From positions 9,255,258-9,319,257 of the forward strand of contig JANCRA010000014.1 in assembly GCA_024362935.1 (NCBI GenBank): a stretch of 64,000 bases of DNA. Reading direction: 5' to 3'. Each line of letters opens with the position of its first letter. Position 1 is the first letter of the stretch. Below the pieces are notes generated by a model, which saw only the letters and a list, made by a program, of their open reading frames with translations, did no database searches and had not been told where the DNA came from. The position numbers and the translations under genes were made by a program. Source of the stretch: Setophaga petechia. Its lineage: Eukaryota > Chordata > Aves > Passeriformes > Parulidae. Below, piece by piece: positions 1-13,740 of this stretch.

Positions 1-3000
1 CCCACAGCAGGACAGAAAGCAGAATCAAGCAGACATAGTGCTGTTCTTCCTGTCTTATCAGTAATTTCTAAGGTGAAGAACACAAAGAACCAACTATTGA
101 AAGGAGCTACCTCACTACTTCAAACCATAGTGAAAGAACCATAGTGTGAACTACAGACATTTCACTGCAGAGATAAAATTATTCTGTATGGCTGTTGGGA
201 GGGCTCAGTGTCATCTAGGAGATATGAGCACTCTCTGTTCTTGCTGAATATCATTTTGTGCAAAATAGCAATGGAAAGGATTTTCCTCAGTAACGAGCCA
301 TGATGGGGGAAAGAATGAAACTTAAGCCAGCTAATTTTTCCAGGATCATAATGTTCTTCATTTTTAGGCCATTTGAGTTCCATATTAATTCTAGAAAGAT
401 GGAGACTTTGCAATCCCCCTGCTCCCTCTCTCATTACATATGTACTTGTAAAAGCCACCCTGCAGTAATAAAACATTCATCTCTGTACTTCTTATTATGG
501 GATCACATACTCGTAGTGATGGATGACCATGTGTCAGAGCACATTTCCACAGCACAAAATATCACTGAGTCATCATTTGGAATATGGAAGCACAAGTCCA
601 AACCCTTAGCTTGACTACACATTTTTGTTTGTTTTTAACCTACACTGAAGCAGCTTCTGAGCCATATCATTGACAGAGATACCTGACACTTTGTTTAGGC
701 TTAGTCATACCTAATTGAGTAATCCTGCATAGATACAGTAACTGTCTTCTGAAATGTGCCTTCCCTACAATGCTAAAGGCAAAATTTTTTATATCCAGGA
801 ACAGTAGTACAAGACATGGGAATAAACACTATGCAGATTGTAAGAAAAAAGACTGGAGAGATACTACTTCATTGTGGTGGATATGACAGTACTTGCTTTA
901 TATTGCAGTAATAACAGAAATTAGTAAACTACTCTGGAAATTTATCAATGCAGTTCATTTCAACTGGAGGCCTGCTGAAAAAAAATTGATACCTGTGTTC
1001 AGATGGTGTTAAAATATAAATTTCTAATGTCGATTTTTACTTCTTTTTCATGTTTTGTTGCTCTGGATAGCCACAGTCTACCAACACATCTGGAAGATAC
1101 ATTTACCTATTGACAAGAGCTACTTATCACTTGTTTTTAGATTAAAACAGAAAAATTAAAATAAAAACCCAAACAAACAAACAAAAAAATCTAAAATCTA
1201 TGTTATGTATTTAATTACATATGCCAAATCCATATAACTGCATAAATCAGTCTTTCACACACACTGCAACAGAATGTGCAAATCTCCCACAGCTCTGAAA
1301 AGAGAAAACAAATTGCAAAATCACAGCATCTTACTTATTGATTCTTATATAAAAGAAGGTTTACAGAGGGAAATCCCCAACTTCACATCAAAACAGTCAC
1401 ATCAACACCACGTTAGTATCAAAGGGATGGTGCTTTGCCAGTCTATGTAACTGGATTATACATGGATACCCTTTAGAGTTTATTTCCCCTTCATCTTATC
1501 CAATGTGAAATACCGAGTTTCACTTACTCTTCAGTGTGTCCTCTATTATAGAGCAACAGTAATATTAGTTAATTTTTTTAAAAGTATTGGGATTTCTAAG
1601 TATGTAACATTTTCAGTGCTTATACAAACTAGATTACATTTGAAGTTGGTTTACCTTCTCTTGGATTAAGGTTAAAGAAATACACGGTAAGACATTTACC
1701 ATGGGCTTATAAGCAGGACACAGGAATGGCAAACTTATTATTCCTTACCATAATTCCACAAAAGCTTGGTATTCCTAATTCTAATGGTCTTTAAGGATTG
1801 AACAAACACTGATTTCTATAATATTTCACACCTCCTATTACAGTTCACCTCAGCAAACAAGGCAGAAGGCAGGAGGAACCTTTTGTAAGCTGCAACTTTT
1901 ATTTTTATCAGGTGTTCATTAGCTTTTAAGTAACACCACAATGCTCTCTTTCCCTGGATATGCTGTTTCTTCCTGTTTTGAGCTCTGATTATTTAAATTA
2001 ATTGTTGCTTTTAGCACAAGCATCAGAGTTAACAACACATCAACATCCACCTGACATCAAGGAGTAGTAAATATAGACAGCTCCACTTTTCAAAGGAAAG
2101 TAATATAAATGCATGTGATAAATTCAGCATGTCTTTCTGGTGCCACAAGTCCCTGTGAGGAGCTGGCATTTAGCTGTGCTGTGAATTAGCAACTGCATCT
2201 CTTATAGGCAATTAGGTGTGGACAAAACTTATTCCAAACAAAACCGTTCCGCATTTTATCATACAACATTGAAACATTATCTGAAGTGATAAAGACACAG
2301 CCCAAGTGTTGTGCTTTTCTTTGCTTTCAAATATATCCAAGAAATGTTCTGGGCATAGCAGGGCAGACTGCTCTGACCTCTGTAAAGCAACTATTTTTAC
2401 TCAGAATTACAAAGTTGAAATGCACTTCTCACAGAAGTGCTCACATCTTTCCACTGAAAATGGAAAAAAAACCCACCCAAAAAGGGCAGAGGATTAGCTG
2501 AGATGCTGTGCACACAACAGTTTTATGCTGTAGTTGCACAAAGCTACACAAGCTGAATACTCCTCACAGAAGTGTAACCTCAGTGTTTCCCTTGGCCTTT
2601 GAAATTACTTTGAATTATTCTATTTTGAACCTTCTGCCAGAACACCTGTTTCTCCGTACTTGTTCTCTTGACGATATCAGCAGAAAAGGTCACTTGTACT
2701 GATAAATCCATGCCAGCTTAAAAATTCAGCTCTAATTAAACTGTAGAAAAACACAGTCATGAACAGAAAAACACCTGGGTATCTCTCTAAAGAATGTCTT
2801 TATATTTTCAGAAAGTACTGGCAGTTAAGAATATTCAAAGACAACAGTTTTCCTGTAGGGGGACAGCACAAGGCCTCACAGAACTCCAATACCTAAAGCT
2901 AAACAATGTGTGCACTGTCTATCAGCTATAAATCAGCACATTTTTTAGCCATAATTTTTAAGCACTTCTAAAGGCAGAAGGAAGCAAGATTTCAACTTGA

Positions 3001-3657
3001 CACACAGAGAAAACATGAAAGAACATCAGGGAAAGAAGCCAGATCTCCCAGTCCCTAAATCTTACAATCAGTACATTAAACCACTTCAGGGCTTTTGAAG
3101 AACAGTTCAACACAAAGGCAGTCTAAATTAAATTAATTTCACTCCCCTAAAACTTAACTAAAATCAAATTTCACCATTTTTATAAGAAGGAGTAATGGTA
3201 TGAAGTTCCGTGCAGAAAAGCAAAACAAAACAAAACGAAAATTTGCCTTTGTCTAAAAAACAACAGATTTTTTCAGAAGTCAGATTTACAGCAAAGGAAA
3301 ATGAAGAATTGTGAAGTTAACAATGGAGCAGAACTAATTTCTGAAACCAGACAAATCTTTTAAACAGGATTTACTAAGGAAAAGAAAGCATGCTACACAG
3401 AATGCTATCTCAAGTAGGGATTAGAAATAGGAAACTCTTGTAAATTCTACTTTTCTGTAGAGATTGAGCAGTAACTATAAATCTGTCAGTTCCATGAGAT
3501 ATCTCTATTAAAGTGAGGAAATGTATAACATGTTAAGGGAAATGTTCTTCTGGTGATGTGACACATGAAAACCCTTGCATTTCTGACTCTAAAACAAAAC
3601 ACTGAAGATATTAGAATCAATAAGGACTGTTGTAATGTTGTCTATATTTTTTCTCAG
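1..3657. other. AT-rich non-coding stretch
   Basis: I see no convincing exon, RNA gene or transposon here. The open frames present are short, start at random methionines and lack paired splice signals. The only visible structure is short A-rich simple sequence, for example near 1168-1190 and 3221-3242. It is likely intergenic or intronic DNA. Confidence 0.6.
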
Positions 3658-3720
3658 TGTCCAGCAGTAAAGAATGAAGAACTCCTGTCCAGGAGATCTG
3701 TAGGAATTGCTCTCTGCTAA
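3658..3720 (+). CDS. Possible terminal coding exon (hypothetical)
   Basis: The segment follows a strong pyrimidine-rich splice acceptor (TATATTTTTTCTCAG, ending at 3657) and is open in phase 0 for 20 codons before TAA at 3718-3720. The last 13 codons read (E)LLSRRSVGIALC then stop. The same final residues and stop occur in a second copy at 5807-5846, and the two base differences within the shared coding part (TCC/TCT and TCT/TCA, both serine) are synonymous. That pattern would suit a coding end, but similarity also continues about 35 bp past the stop, so a small dispersed repeat explains it equally well. No upstream exon was identified and no AATAAA lies close downstream. The family is not recognised. 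Confidence 0.2.
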   Translation, partial: CPAVKNEELLSRRSVGIALC

Positions 3721-3754
3721 TCACAGTTTATCCAAGTCACCCGTTAGCAACTTA
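3681..3754. repeat. 74-bp dispersed duplicate, copy A
   Basis: This copy matches 5807-5880 in the same orientation at roughly 90 percent identity by eye, with one 1-bp indel. The match begins at ACTCCTGTC and fades after GCAACT. I cannot assign it to a named repeat family. Confidence 0.85.
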
Positions 3755-5806
3755 AATTGGTGATTATTAGTAGGCAAAAATTCAGGAATGTGAAATATTG
3801 GTAGATTTTGATACAGTTATAAGTGGTTTTCTAATACTCAGGAACAAAAACAATCTCTACTACAAACTGAACATGTCTTCTTTTCCCATGTATTTTCTTC
3901 CCCCTCTCTAGAGTGTTTGCTGTTCTCTCACCATGTTTCTAAAAAAAAAACATAAAAGATTTGTCCTACAAAGAGCAGCTCCACAGATATTTCAAAGAAC
4001 ACCAGAATCTTTAGAGTCCACATATACAGTCTAGCAACAGACCCTTTTATAAGTATCTGAAACCTTTAACCTTTTGCAAATTCCTCTGGTTCTGAAAGTT
4101 GGAGTGCAATACCAGCTTATTTGCAGGTTTTTACTGGTTGACTACTTGACTTCAAAAGCAAAAGGCAGATTTGGGTCAGACATTAATTTATTGTTTCCTT
4201 TATTTAAAACTTTTTATAAAAAAATCATCAAAATAGTTTGGGACAGAAAAACCTAGTTAAAAGAAACTATTTTGGAATCCAGATCTGTAATAAACAAGTT
4301 GCATATGGCAAAGCAAATAATGCCTTCACACTCAAGTAGCTCAGAACCAGCTGCTCATTTATCCACCAGGTGCACTTCCTCCAGTTTGAGACATGCATTA
4401 AACCTTGAAATCAGAGTTCTTAGTTCTAATCAGTACTATCATCCCAAAGGATTCCACACAGTTTTTGTAGCCAGTAACCAAATACTGTTGACTGCCAAAA
4501 TAAGCAAAATAAGCACTGATCAGCACAAGCCCCATCATAATTGGCTCTGTCTTCAGGCAAAAATATTTTCAGTCCCCACTGGAGCCCAAATATGTCAGGA
4601 AAAGAGAATCACTGCATACAAGTCTTAAAAATATGCAGTACTTCCTAATAGCAAAGAAAAAACAACACTGCAAGCAATTAGGGCTTATCGAGTTTCAAAG
4701 TTCCAAGAAGTGCCAGATATTCCTGAGTGACTTAAATTTTACAACTTTATTTCTAGTGAAAGACTGTAACTGGTGAAAATACCTATTATGCACAATGCAA
4801 CCAGGTCACAGTTACACCCAAGAAGGAAGGAAACTACTTCTTGTCAATATTTTCCAGAACCACAGCAAAGTACCTATTAACATTATGTCCACTTATTAGG
4901 ACTCAAATCCTCTTTATTTATCATAACTTCCTCAGGAAACACCACTGGCACACAATGACAAGACAATGGGATGAAGTCTTTATTTGCTAAACAGGCTGGA
5001 TTGCTGCTTCTACCAAAGTCTCAATTGAACATAGATTTTTCCAGTCAGATCATTCTGTATTAGTCATTCCCTGGAGATGTGCTTTGCAAGGAGGAGGAAC
5101 AACAACAAACAAGAACACCCATGTGCAGCCAAGCAGCTATTCCTGCTTTACTAAAAAGAAGTGTTAAGAATAGCATTTTGCAACAGCCGAATTTGGAAAA
5201 ACCTGTACAAACAGTAAAATATTTTCTCGGTCCAAAAAAAATCAATGAAGAATTCAGCTTGTATATGTGCTTGTGAAATTTCCAAGAAGTGTCAAAATTT
5301 GTTTCAATCACATGTGGCAGTGGAATCTCAGCACAGTTGCATTTTCCTGATGACACATTCTGTGGGCAGAATTTGGGATGGATGTGGCATGAAGATGGAC
5401 AATTAAAACAGTGATCAATTTCCCCATGCAATACAGAAAAAAACTCTAACATTCTTTTTATTTAGTGATGATCTAATTTACTTTTGATTAACAACTCCTA
5501 ACATAGTTGGAGTTAGGTTTTTTTTCTTGTAAGGTTCCAGCAAATTACAGGGATCTTAATTCTCTTAAAATAAAACATAGTGAGGGAGTTTACTTCCCAT
5601 AGCTGAAGAGATGAGCTGGAAATCTGTGCTGTGTGGACTGTAAAAATAATCACAGATGATACAAAGAGAAAAATTAAGAAAAATGTTCAAAATCCAAGTG
5701 ATTTATTTGGGGCTCTAAAGTATAACTTTGTTCTTAAAAAATTCATTAGGTCAACAATGCTGGAGAAATATAATTCCTTACAAATTTTAATCAACTTACC
5801 TGTAGT
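3755..5806. other. AT-rich non-coding stretch
   Basis: There is nothing here I can support as a gene. The longest frames (4272-4628 on the + strand and 5060-5452 on the - strand) have no recognisable protein features and no paired splice sites, and they are within what is expected by chance. Confidence 0.55.
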
Positions 5807-5880
5807 ACTCCTGTCTAGGAGATCAGTAGGAATTGCTCTCTGCTAACACAGGTTATCCAAGTCACCCATTAGCAACTCAA
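5807..5880. repeat. 74-bp dispersed duplicate, copy B
   Basis: This is the partner of 3681-3754. On the + strand it lies just after an acceptor-like CTTACCTGTAG and carries the same frame end (TAA at 5844-5846), with AATAAA motifs about 140 bp downstream near 5980. On the - strand the same edge reads CAG followed by GTAAGT, a consensus splice donor. It could therefore be a terminal exon on one strand, a non-coding exon on the other, or only a repeat. Confidence 0.8.
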
Positions 5881-8800
5881 GCTTTTGAAGTTATGAATAA
5901 TATTTTTGTACAGTCTCAAAGAGTTAGTAGTAATTTTGGCCAAAGGAGTATTTAATATTTCATAAGGAACATAACACAAATAAAAATAAATAGCACCTTC
6001 CATGTCTTGAATTACTAACAGCTACAAGGATTCACATGGTATTTTTCAAAGTAATAGAGCAAAAGACTGATGTTCATAGCTCCATTAGAAACATTTATAT
6101 GCAAAACACTGCTTTTTCCCATCATGAATTTCTTTTAAGATTCATTATTGCCCTGTAGCACATTTGTCTGAAAAGAGACTCTAGGGAGATGACACTTTCT
6201 TTGGTTAGCATTGTTGTAGCTGACAGAAGGCATAAAAGGCAAAATGCTTTTTCTCCAGCTTTCAGCCTGAGCCCATCAAGTGCAGAAATTCTCAGCCTCT
6301 TCTCATCTTGAATTCTGGATTTTGAACTTTACAGAATAATTGTAGGTTTCCAGCAGAATACTTTTGGCACATGGACCATTAGAGCTCACAGAAATGCTAC
6401 TGGTGCCTTAAATACAATTGATAAAAAAATCTTGATCTTTCCATTGTAGATATGTCAGCCTGATTAGAAATCATTGCATATTCTTAGAATTAATGCACAT
6501 TTCCTTATGAAGGAATGATTCCTGAAGGCACACCACACTTACCTTCCTATGAAAAAATAATTCATATCTGGAAGCATTTTTTCTTCTCTCTTGAGGTGGT
6601 ATTATAAGCTCTTGCCTGGATTTCTGGGCCCTGCTGTGTTAAACACTTGTACAAAAAGGCAATCTCTGTTCTGAAGAGCTTACAGAATATTTCATTTTAT
6701 TTTTAGAGAACTGAACAGAGTCACTGGCAAATACAAGTGAACGTCACAATAAGCACTGTTTAACCACTGTAAAGTCTTTACAGGTATCACAGCAAATTAG
6801 AGTTTCAAAGGACTTCAAACAAAGAAAGGTGACCCCAAGAAATATTTAGAAGCAGCTTCTTCTAAACACAAGGAAAGGTCAAATAAAAGAGGCTTGTTAG
6901 AAAGCTGGATAAGTAAACCACCAAAACTTTGCTGACCTGTACTTCAGAATAAAAACTAAAAGCAAGTGACACAAGAGATAAGCCAGAGCAGAGCAGAGTT
7001 AATCAGCTGGCAAGGTCCCCTCACTCGTGTGCTGGAGAGGAAAGCAGGAGAAGCAGCGTGCCTGACTCAGAGCCAAGGCAGCCAGCTCAGTGCAGAGCTC
7101 TGCCCTGATGGCAACTGCACAAAATAGGATTCAAGGTTCACAGAGGAGGAGGCTCTTCTCAGAGTGTGGGAGAAGTCTGGAATTTGGAAAGCTTTTTTGG
7201 TGGTACTGTTCTTGGTTTTGCTCCAGTTAAATGCAAGATGCTAAGTTTTTTGAGGCAATGGCATTTAACATTACCCAAAAGCTCAATACTTTTAAAAACC
7301 CAAGAATTTATTTCATTAACAGAGACACTTCATGCTGCACCTATACTGTCTCTTCACCCCTAGGTCATCAGGTCTTATAAAAGCCCCATAAGTTGTGAAG
7401 TCACTGAAAAAATAAAGGTCTATAAAGGTCAGGACAATATAAGTACCAGAAATAAATTTCATCATTTCCTGGGACAGAGAAAAATCCCAGAGTTGAACAT
7501 GCAGTGTTATCTGGTCCAGATCTGCAAGTGAGAGGCTCCTGAGCTGGCATGAATTGAAGGCAGTGCAGCCATGTGGTGTGGCTGTGCTCGTGGGGACCCC
7601 ACGGGGCACAGTGTGACTGCAGCACCAGGGGAAAGCTCCCAGGCTCTGCAGGCTCTCCCACCTTGCTGCCAGTGTGAGTCACCAGCCACAGCCAGCTCAG
7701 CAATTCTGCACTGCACTCCCCTGCTCAGTTATGCACCAGCAGCCAGCCATGCTCACCAGGAACTGCAGCCATCTGGCTCCCTGTTCCAGGCCCCCACTGA
7801 AAACATTTCTGACATCAGCACTGTCTCCATAGCACCTAGAAAACTTCAGTGATTTTTTCCAGAAAGCAAACCAGAGCAGAAAGCTGGACAAATTTAAATG
7901 CAAGATGACATTTCATAATTTAATAATATTCTAAATGGCAAGAAGTAACTAAACTATGTGCAAGACCATTTTTCATCTGTTCACAGAAGTTTTGACTTGG
8001 CCACTGTGAACCTTTACCAGAAAGGATTGGTTTGCACTGTTCCTGTCTGCTATGTGTTTTTATGGGATTTTGTGCACTTGTCACTGGCACCTCATGCAAC
8101 CCTGCAGTTAAGGAAACCAAGGCATTGATGCAGTTTAAAACTGTGTAGCAGCACTGATTTTCATCATCTTGAAACTGAGCATGGGTCTGCATCCCCAAAG
8201 TGCTGCACAGCACCACAGCACACCACACTGCAGCTGACTGCTTTGGTGTCTTTATTGACTACTTGTAGATAAATTGGTAAAAAGAAAAAAAAGAGAAACT
8301 AAATCACTATTACTTGCTGCTCTGCCAGTTGACAGCTTTACTGTTTATATTCCACTGGATCACCTTCTGTCAGGAGACCTCAGTTTTCACAGATACATCC
8401 TTTGAAAAGAATGTGCAGCTTTTGCCTCTGCTTTTATCAGTTTTCCTGGATTTCACTTTTTGCTGTACCAGATGTTGTCTCCCTGCTGCTCAGGTTTATT
8501 CCATTTTCTCTGGCCACCAGTCCTCTGTGGGTCTGTCCTTCCTTGAGAATGAAAACACAGGTCCCTGTGAAGCAGTATTAAACCATCCCATACACTGGAA
8601 CTTGCATGGACTCTGCCTGCTATTGACACCATCCTGCAGCTGCCTCTCAAGCCTTCAGTTCACTGCAGCAGATTCAGAACAGTCTCAATAAATTCATCCT
8701 ACAGCAGGTGCAGTTCCTCTAAAAATGTATCCTGTAGCATCTCTGTCACAAAATTCTACTCACACAAGAGAAAGGACATTTTAGAAAGGCAGACAAAGTT

Positions 8801-11800
8801 AGTTTTTAATATCTTAAACCACAGAATGCAATTAAATTGATTAATTAACAATGCTAGTAAATATCTGTGTTTTCTAGAGTACATTTGACACCAAGTATTT
8901 TTTTTTCAAAACTGAAAGAACATTAAGCACTAAAGCAGAAAGTTTCAGTCCATATTGGATTATTTTAAACTGTAGCTTAGACATTACTCTTGCAAGTTAA
9001 ATAAATATAAAGATACCAAACTGCTTGACCTTGTTTCTGTACAAGTAACAGTAACTTTATGCAGTACATAAAATTATAGAAACTGTAGATATCTGCACCC
9101 AAGACACATCCCAGCAACTGCACAGTAATGCTCAGCACAAGCCCTTCTTGGGGACTCTTTCAAAGTAGTCACTTATGACAAAGAGCCTTTTGGCAGGTAT
9201 CAGTGTAGGAGATTTTTTTTCCCCTTTTGCCTCATGCAAAATTCTCACTACACCATTTGGGTGTGTACCCTTCATTGCTAGGTCACTTCTCACCTTCATG
9301 CCTGTAATTGGAGAGTAATGATGCCATAATGGGCTCACAATGTCAGTGAGGAGCAAGCTGAATCAAATTCAGTGTACTAACCTCCTCAAATTAAATTTTC
9401 ATTTGCAGAAGGACATTCAAGGGATACAGATGTAAAACAGACCCACTCCAAAAAGTGTGACAAAAGGATGCTCAGTATTATCATATGCACATCAAATAGT
9501 CTTTGTCCAAACTGAGGCTTATGAGTGTTGTGAGACTTCTTTAGCCTTGAGATTTTTTCAACACAGACTAAACACACTAAATAATTAGCAAAAAAAAAAA
9601 AATTAAAACACATCCTTTCCCAAGCTATTTATTTACCACTGAGACATGCCATAAAGGACAAAGAGAAAGCACAGTGACCAAGGCCTATGCCTGGGAAAAT
9701 AGCTTTGGAAACTGCAGAGTAGGACAGGCTCTGCTTTGCCATTTCAGTGTACAAGCTCTACTTCTAAAAAATATCCCAACCAAGAGACAAAATATTAGCA
9801 ACTGCTATGTGGAATTGAAATCAGTAAATATAGAATCTGTATGGCACCCTGACTTCAGAAGACCCATTACATGTGTTTATTAGTGAGTACATATGCAACA
9901 GTACAAGGACAACAAACTCCAGAACTTTGTGGCCATGGCTAACAAAGAACACAAGAACACTTCCCAAAGCCAAAGGTCAAAATCTTTAACAAAAAACTTA
10001 CTTGCAATTGACACCAACAAAGCAGAATAATGGCACAACAGGACAGTAAGAAACAAGTAAAATACAACCTCCATTCAACCCCCCAGACAAAATGGAAACA
10101 CAATGGGATTGGACCTGGAACTCACAGAGCAGTGACTGTTTATGGGCAGCTCCCTTCGTGCAAGTTTTTTCAATCTCTACAATCACCATCTTACTCTAAT
10201 TTATTAATGTTTTCAAAGCCTAGAAATAGCATGATGCCTTAATCTCCAGTTTTATGAAAGGTCTGGGAAGCAGGTATCTCAACAACAGCTCATCTCTTTT
10301 CCCTTATCACCTCTGTGTGAATGAATCTTACTGCGCTGAGAGGTATCAACACAAATGTTGCCATTTTCAATTTATTTTCATTTGTTCATCAGAGGTTCAC
10401 TCAGCTGTTCTATAAATGCAACCCTAGCATGTAGGCATGTATCCCATATTCCTACATGGAAATTACAGTATTATTGTTTGTTTATCCTGGATTATTGAAG
10501 ATCCTTATTTCAACTGTGCAAGCACAGTAGGAAAGTAGTACAATATGTGCAAAAATAAAGCTCTGGTTTGGTTTGGTTTGTCTTTTCCCCTCAAAAGGCC
10601 ACAGAAAATTATTGGTTTGTTTCTTCAGCTGCAACAATTAATAATTCATTCTTCAGATAGTGATTAAGAGACAAAGACAAGGCCAAAACATTGCAGAAAT
10701 GGACACTAAATTAATTTCAAATAAAAGGAATTATTTTAAAACAGAAATAGAAATCTTCTGCAGTAATCTGCAATAGTAAGTGACATAACTAGCCAGAAAG
10801 ACCACATAAATCAATATTATCACTCTGTAACAGCTCTGCCAGTAAAAAAGATGGCCCATGGCTGATTTAAATTTTTTTCTCCAACACAAAACTTTCATTT
10901 TGTTCATACTGCTACTATTTTAACATAGGACTCAACACTGCTAAATCAAATTCAGTAGGATTCACACCATTGATTACAGTGATGGACAATCAAAATGTTC
11001 ATCCCAGGTCAGAAGGCAGCACAACTCTAGAAGCAGTGCTGTTATCTCAGAACTCACAGAATTATTAACAACAGCTACAGTACATTTTAATTAAAGCATT
11101 TTCCTCTTGTGGCTTCCCAAACACATTTTTGCACTCTTATAACCAGCATTTATAGCTTCCTTTCACAGCAGCTTTTACTTTAAATAAACACATCCAGAAC
11201 AGAAGTAGCAAAACCATACTTGTACACTGTGAAATCCTAGAAAACTGTTTGGCAACACATAGCAGCTTACAACCCTGCCTTACTCATACTCTGTGCTCTG
11301 GGTGGCAGTTTTGGGGTACTGAACTGAGGGGGGGGTGCTGTGCAGCTTTTTTTTCTCCTTGGAAGTGTTATTGCTGCCCTGACAGCATTCTAAGAATGTC
11401 ACGCTTTGCTACAGAGACCAGATTTTCAACAAATCAGTTCAGTTAGGCACAAAATCAAAATGGACAAATCTTCACAAGAGCTCAGAACAGTCAGTGCTAA
11501 CCTATTTCGAAAATCTGCCCCAATTACAGATGCCAAGTACTTGAGAACCTGGCTCCAAGCTCTTAAAAATCAATTTTCATATGTTCAAAACCAGCACTGC
11601 AGTCACTAAAGGGAGTCCTGACAATGTTTTTCTGTCAGAGAAGGAACAAAGTAAGAGGTAACCTAGGACATACAGAGTAAATCTACTGAATAAGTCTATT
11701 TGTAATCACAAAGCTTACTACCACTACTACATTTACTGGCACCATCCACTTTTGGGTTTAGCCTCTTTTCTATTTCTGTATTAGTCTTTCTGAGCCAGCA

Positions 11801-13380
11801 CTGAGCACGTCTTCCTTTTGCCAATTCCTCACTGATATCAGCCTGAGGTGTTGCTACAGACAGTAAATAAGAGCCAGAACAACGAGCTGGCCTGAAGGAA
11901 AATGTAGCAATCCCTCACACCTTACTTTTCCTGCACACAAATCAGGCTCAATGTCTGTAAATTATCCCAGTTTACACACCGTGGGAAAAAAAAGACAGAA
12001 CCAGAATATTCATCCAACTGTAAATTTATACAGGTGTGAAAGAGAATGTAACCATTTGCTATTTACGTGGGCTAGAATGGTATCACTTAGCTTTAACACA
12101 CACCCCAGAATTCTCTTCCTAAAGTGTTGTGCAAAATGAGATTGAATTACATATTTTAAAGCTTTCACGGCTTTGAACTTTAATATAAAATGTGAAATAC
12201 CAAGGCCAAAATTCTGCCTTCAGCACAACGCTTTGTCCCAAAGACACAAATAAAAGTTGTTCTGTTGCTGGAGTTCATTTGAGGATATTAGAATTTAACA
12301 GTATAGTAGTTGTTTGTGTTTCTGTGTTCAAATGTAAAACTGAAATGACAGTTTTGTCCACTTCATATAGTTGTTACACTAGAAAGTCACCTTCCCTTAG
12401 TTCTCTGAACTGCCACATAGAAAGAGAATTATCATGTTTCTGCTGTGATCAGAACTATACAGAGAAGTCTCCATGCATCTGTTAAGGAACTCTTGCCTTT
12501 AAAACATATGCATGAAGTGCTTGGCTTTTCACTTCTGCCACCTGCCCTGATAATTTAAACATCTTATTTTCTAACAAAAACTATTTTTACTGTGGTCAAA
12601 AATACAGACTCCTCAAAGAGGCAATGTTAATTCTGGCTTATCTAAATTCTTAAGAGAAAACAAAAACATATGGGATTAAATGTAAAACCCTTCTAATACC
12701 CTGGGGCATAATTACATTATTCATTAGCAAGTAACCTCAGGTGGGCATAATTTAATGTTTCCTTCCTGTCCCTTGAGCAAACGCAACACAGAATAGCTAA
12801 TCAATTTGATCCCAAGATCCTAAAGCCTCAATAAAAGCTGATGAAGGTTTAAAGAAGAGCCACCCCAGGCTACCCTCGAGGATTAAGAGTGTTTACCCAA
12901 TTTACAGGTTAACTCACTTAAGAGGAAGAGGATGGCAGATCCATGTGCTTCCTGTGCTTCCATCATTTCTCAGTAATTTCAGAGGAGAGACATTGTCCTG
13001 CAACACTTACTTATCATTTGGTGCTATTTTTGTCTAACTTCCCCTTTTGAGGGCTGGGCTGGTCCCCCATGAGATGCCCTGAAAACGGGCACATCTGCCC
13101 TGAGCCTCACCTCCTTCAAGAGAAACTGTAACCAGGCCTTGATTTCAGCTCGGTACAGCCTGGGGAAGGATCTGCACACCGACAGGAAAAAAATTATCTA
13201 TTAAAACAATGCTTAATAGTCCATTCTATAACAACGCGTAATACCTATTAATAACAAAGTACTTAATAAAACATTTAATTACTTAATAAAGCTACTGCCA
13301 CTGAAACACCTTTTTACTTCGTACTGCCTAGCAGGCTTTATTTCCACAACACGGAAGAACACAAAGAGCTTTACAAGCAG
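5881..13380. other. Long AT-rich stretch without supported genes
   Basis: Several 60-125 codon frames occur here (for example 7316-7852 on both strands, and 8314-8691), but they overlap each other on opposite strands and lack consensus splice sites. The 7.0-8.2 kb part is somewhat richer in GC than its surroundings. A short GGTTT-type simple repeat lies near 10563-10580. Nothing else is identifiable. Confidence 0.55.
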
Positions 13381-13479
13381 AAGTCCCACTCTGAGGAGAT
13401 GACCCACAACATCCCAACACGGCAGCTGCACCTCTCGCTAACCAGCCTCTCTCAGCTGCTGCTGTTCCTGGCTTTTCCC

Positions 13480-13740
13480 TCATTCTCCCTCCTTCCGCAA
13501 GGCTACCGTGACACGGCCCAGTGGAGCAGTGGCCGGCGCGGGCTCCTGAGGAGCCTCGCCCGCCCTGAGGGAGCCGCTGGCAGCGCGCTCATCCACTCAT
13601 CCGCCCACCCGCATGTGCTGCCGTGCGGGTCCTGCTTTCCCGCCACGTGCGCTCTCATTGGCTGCTCGCGGCGGGGGCAGAGATGAGGGAGCTCTGATTG
13701 GCTGCTCGCGGAGGGGGCGGGGCCTCACAGTGAGGGCGGG
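13480..13740. promoter_or_regulatory. GC-rich promoter-like region with duplicated CCAAT box
   Basis: GC and CpG content rise abruptly from the AT-rich flank. A segment of about 27 bp (CTCTSATTGGCTGCTCGCGG followed by a G-rich GC box) occurs twice, at about 13653 and 13693, giving two ATTGG (inverted CCAAT, NF-Y type) elements 40 bp apart. An E-box CACGTG lies at 13644-13649 and a GC box GGGGGCGGGGC near 13713. This is the usual architecture of a TATA-less vertebrate promoter. The direction is not fixed by the sequence; candidate exons lie downstream on the + strand. No initiator ATG with a clear coding exon was found beside it. Confidence 0.6.

Noticed and set aside
7316..7852. Overlapping frames of 70-100 codons on both strands
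   Set aside because: They shadow each other in a slightly GC-richer stretch and lack splice sites or recognisable motifs.
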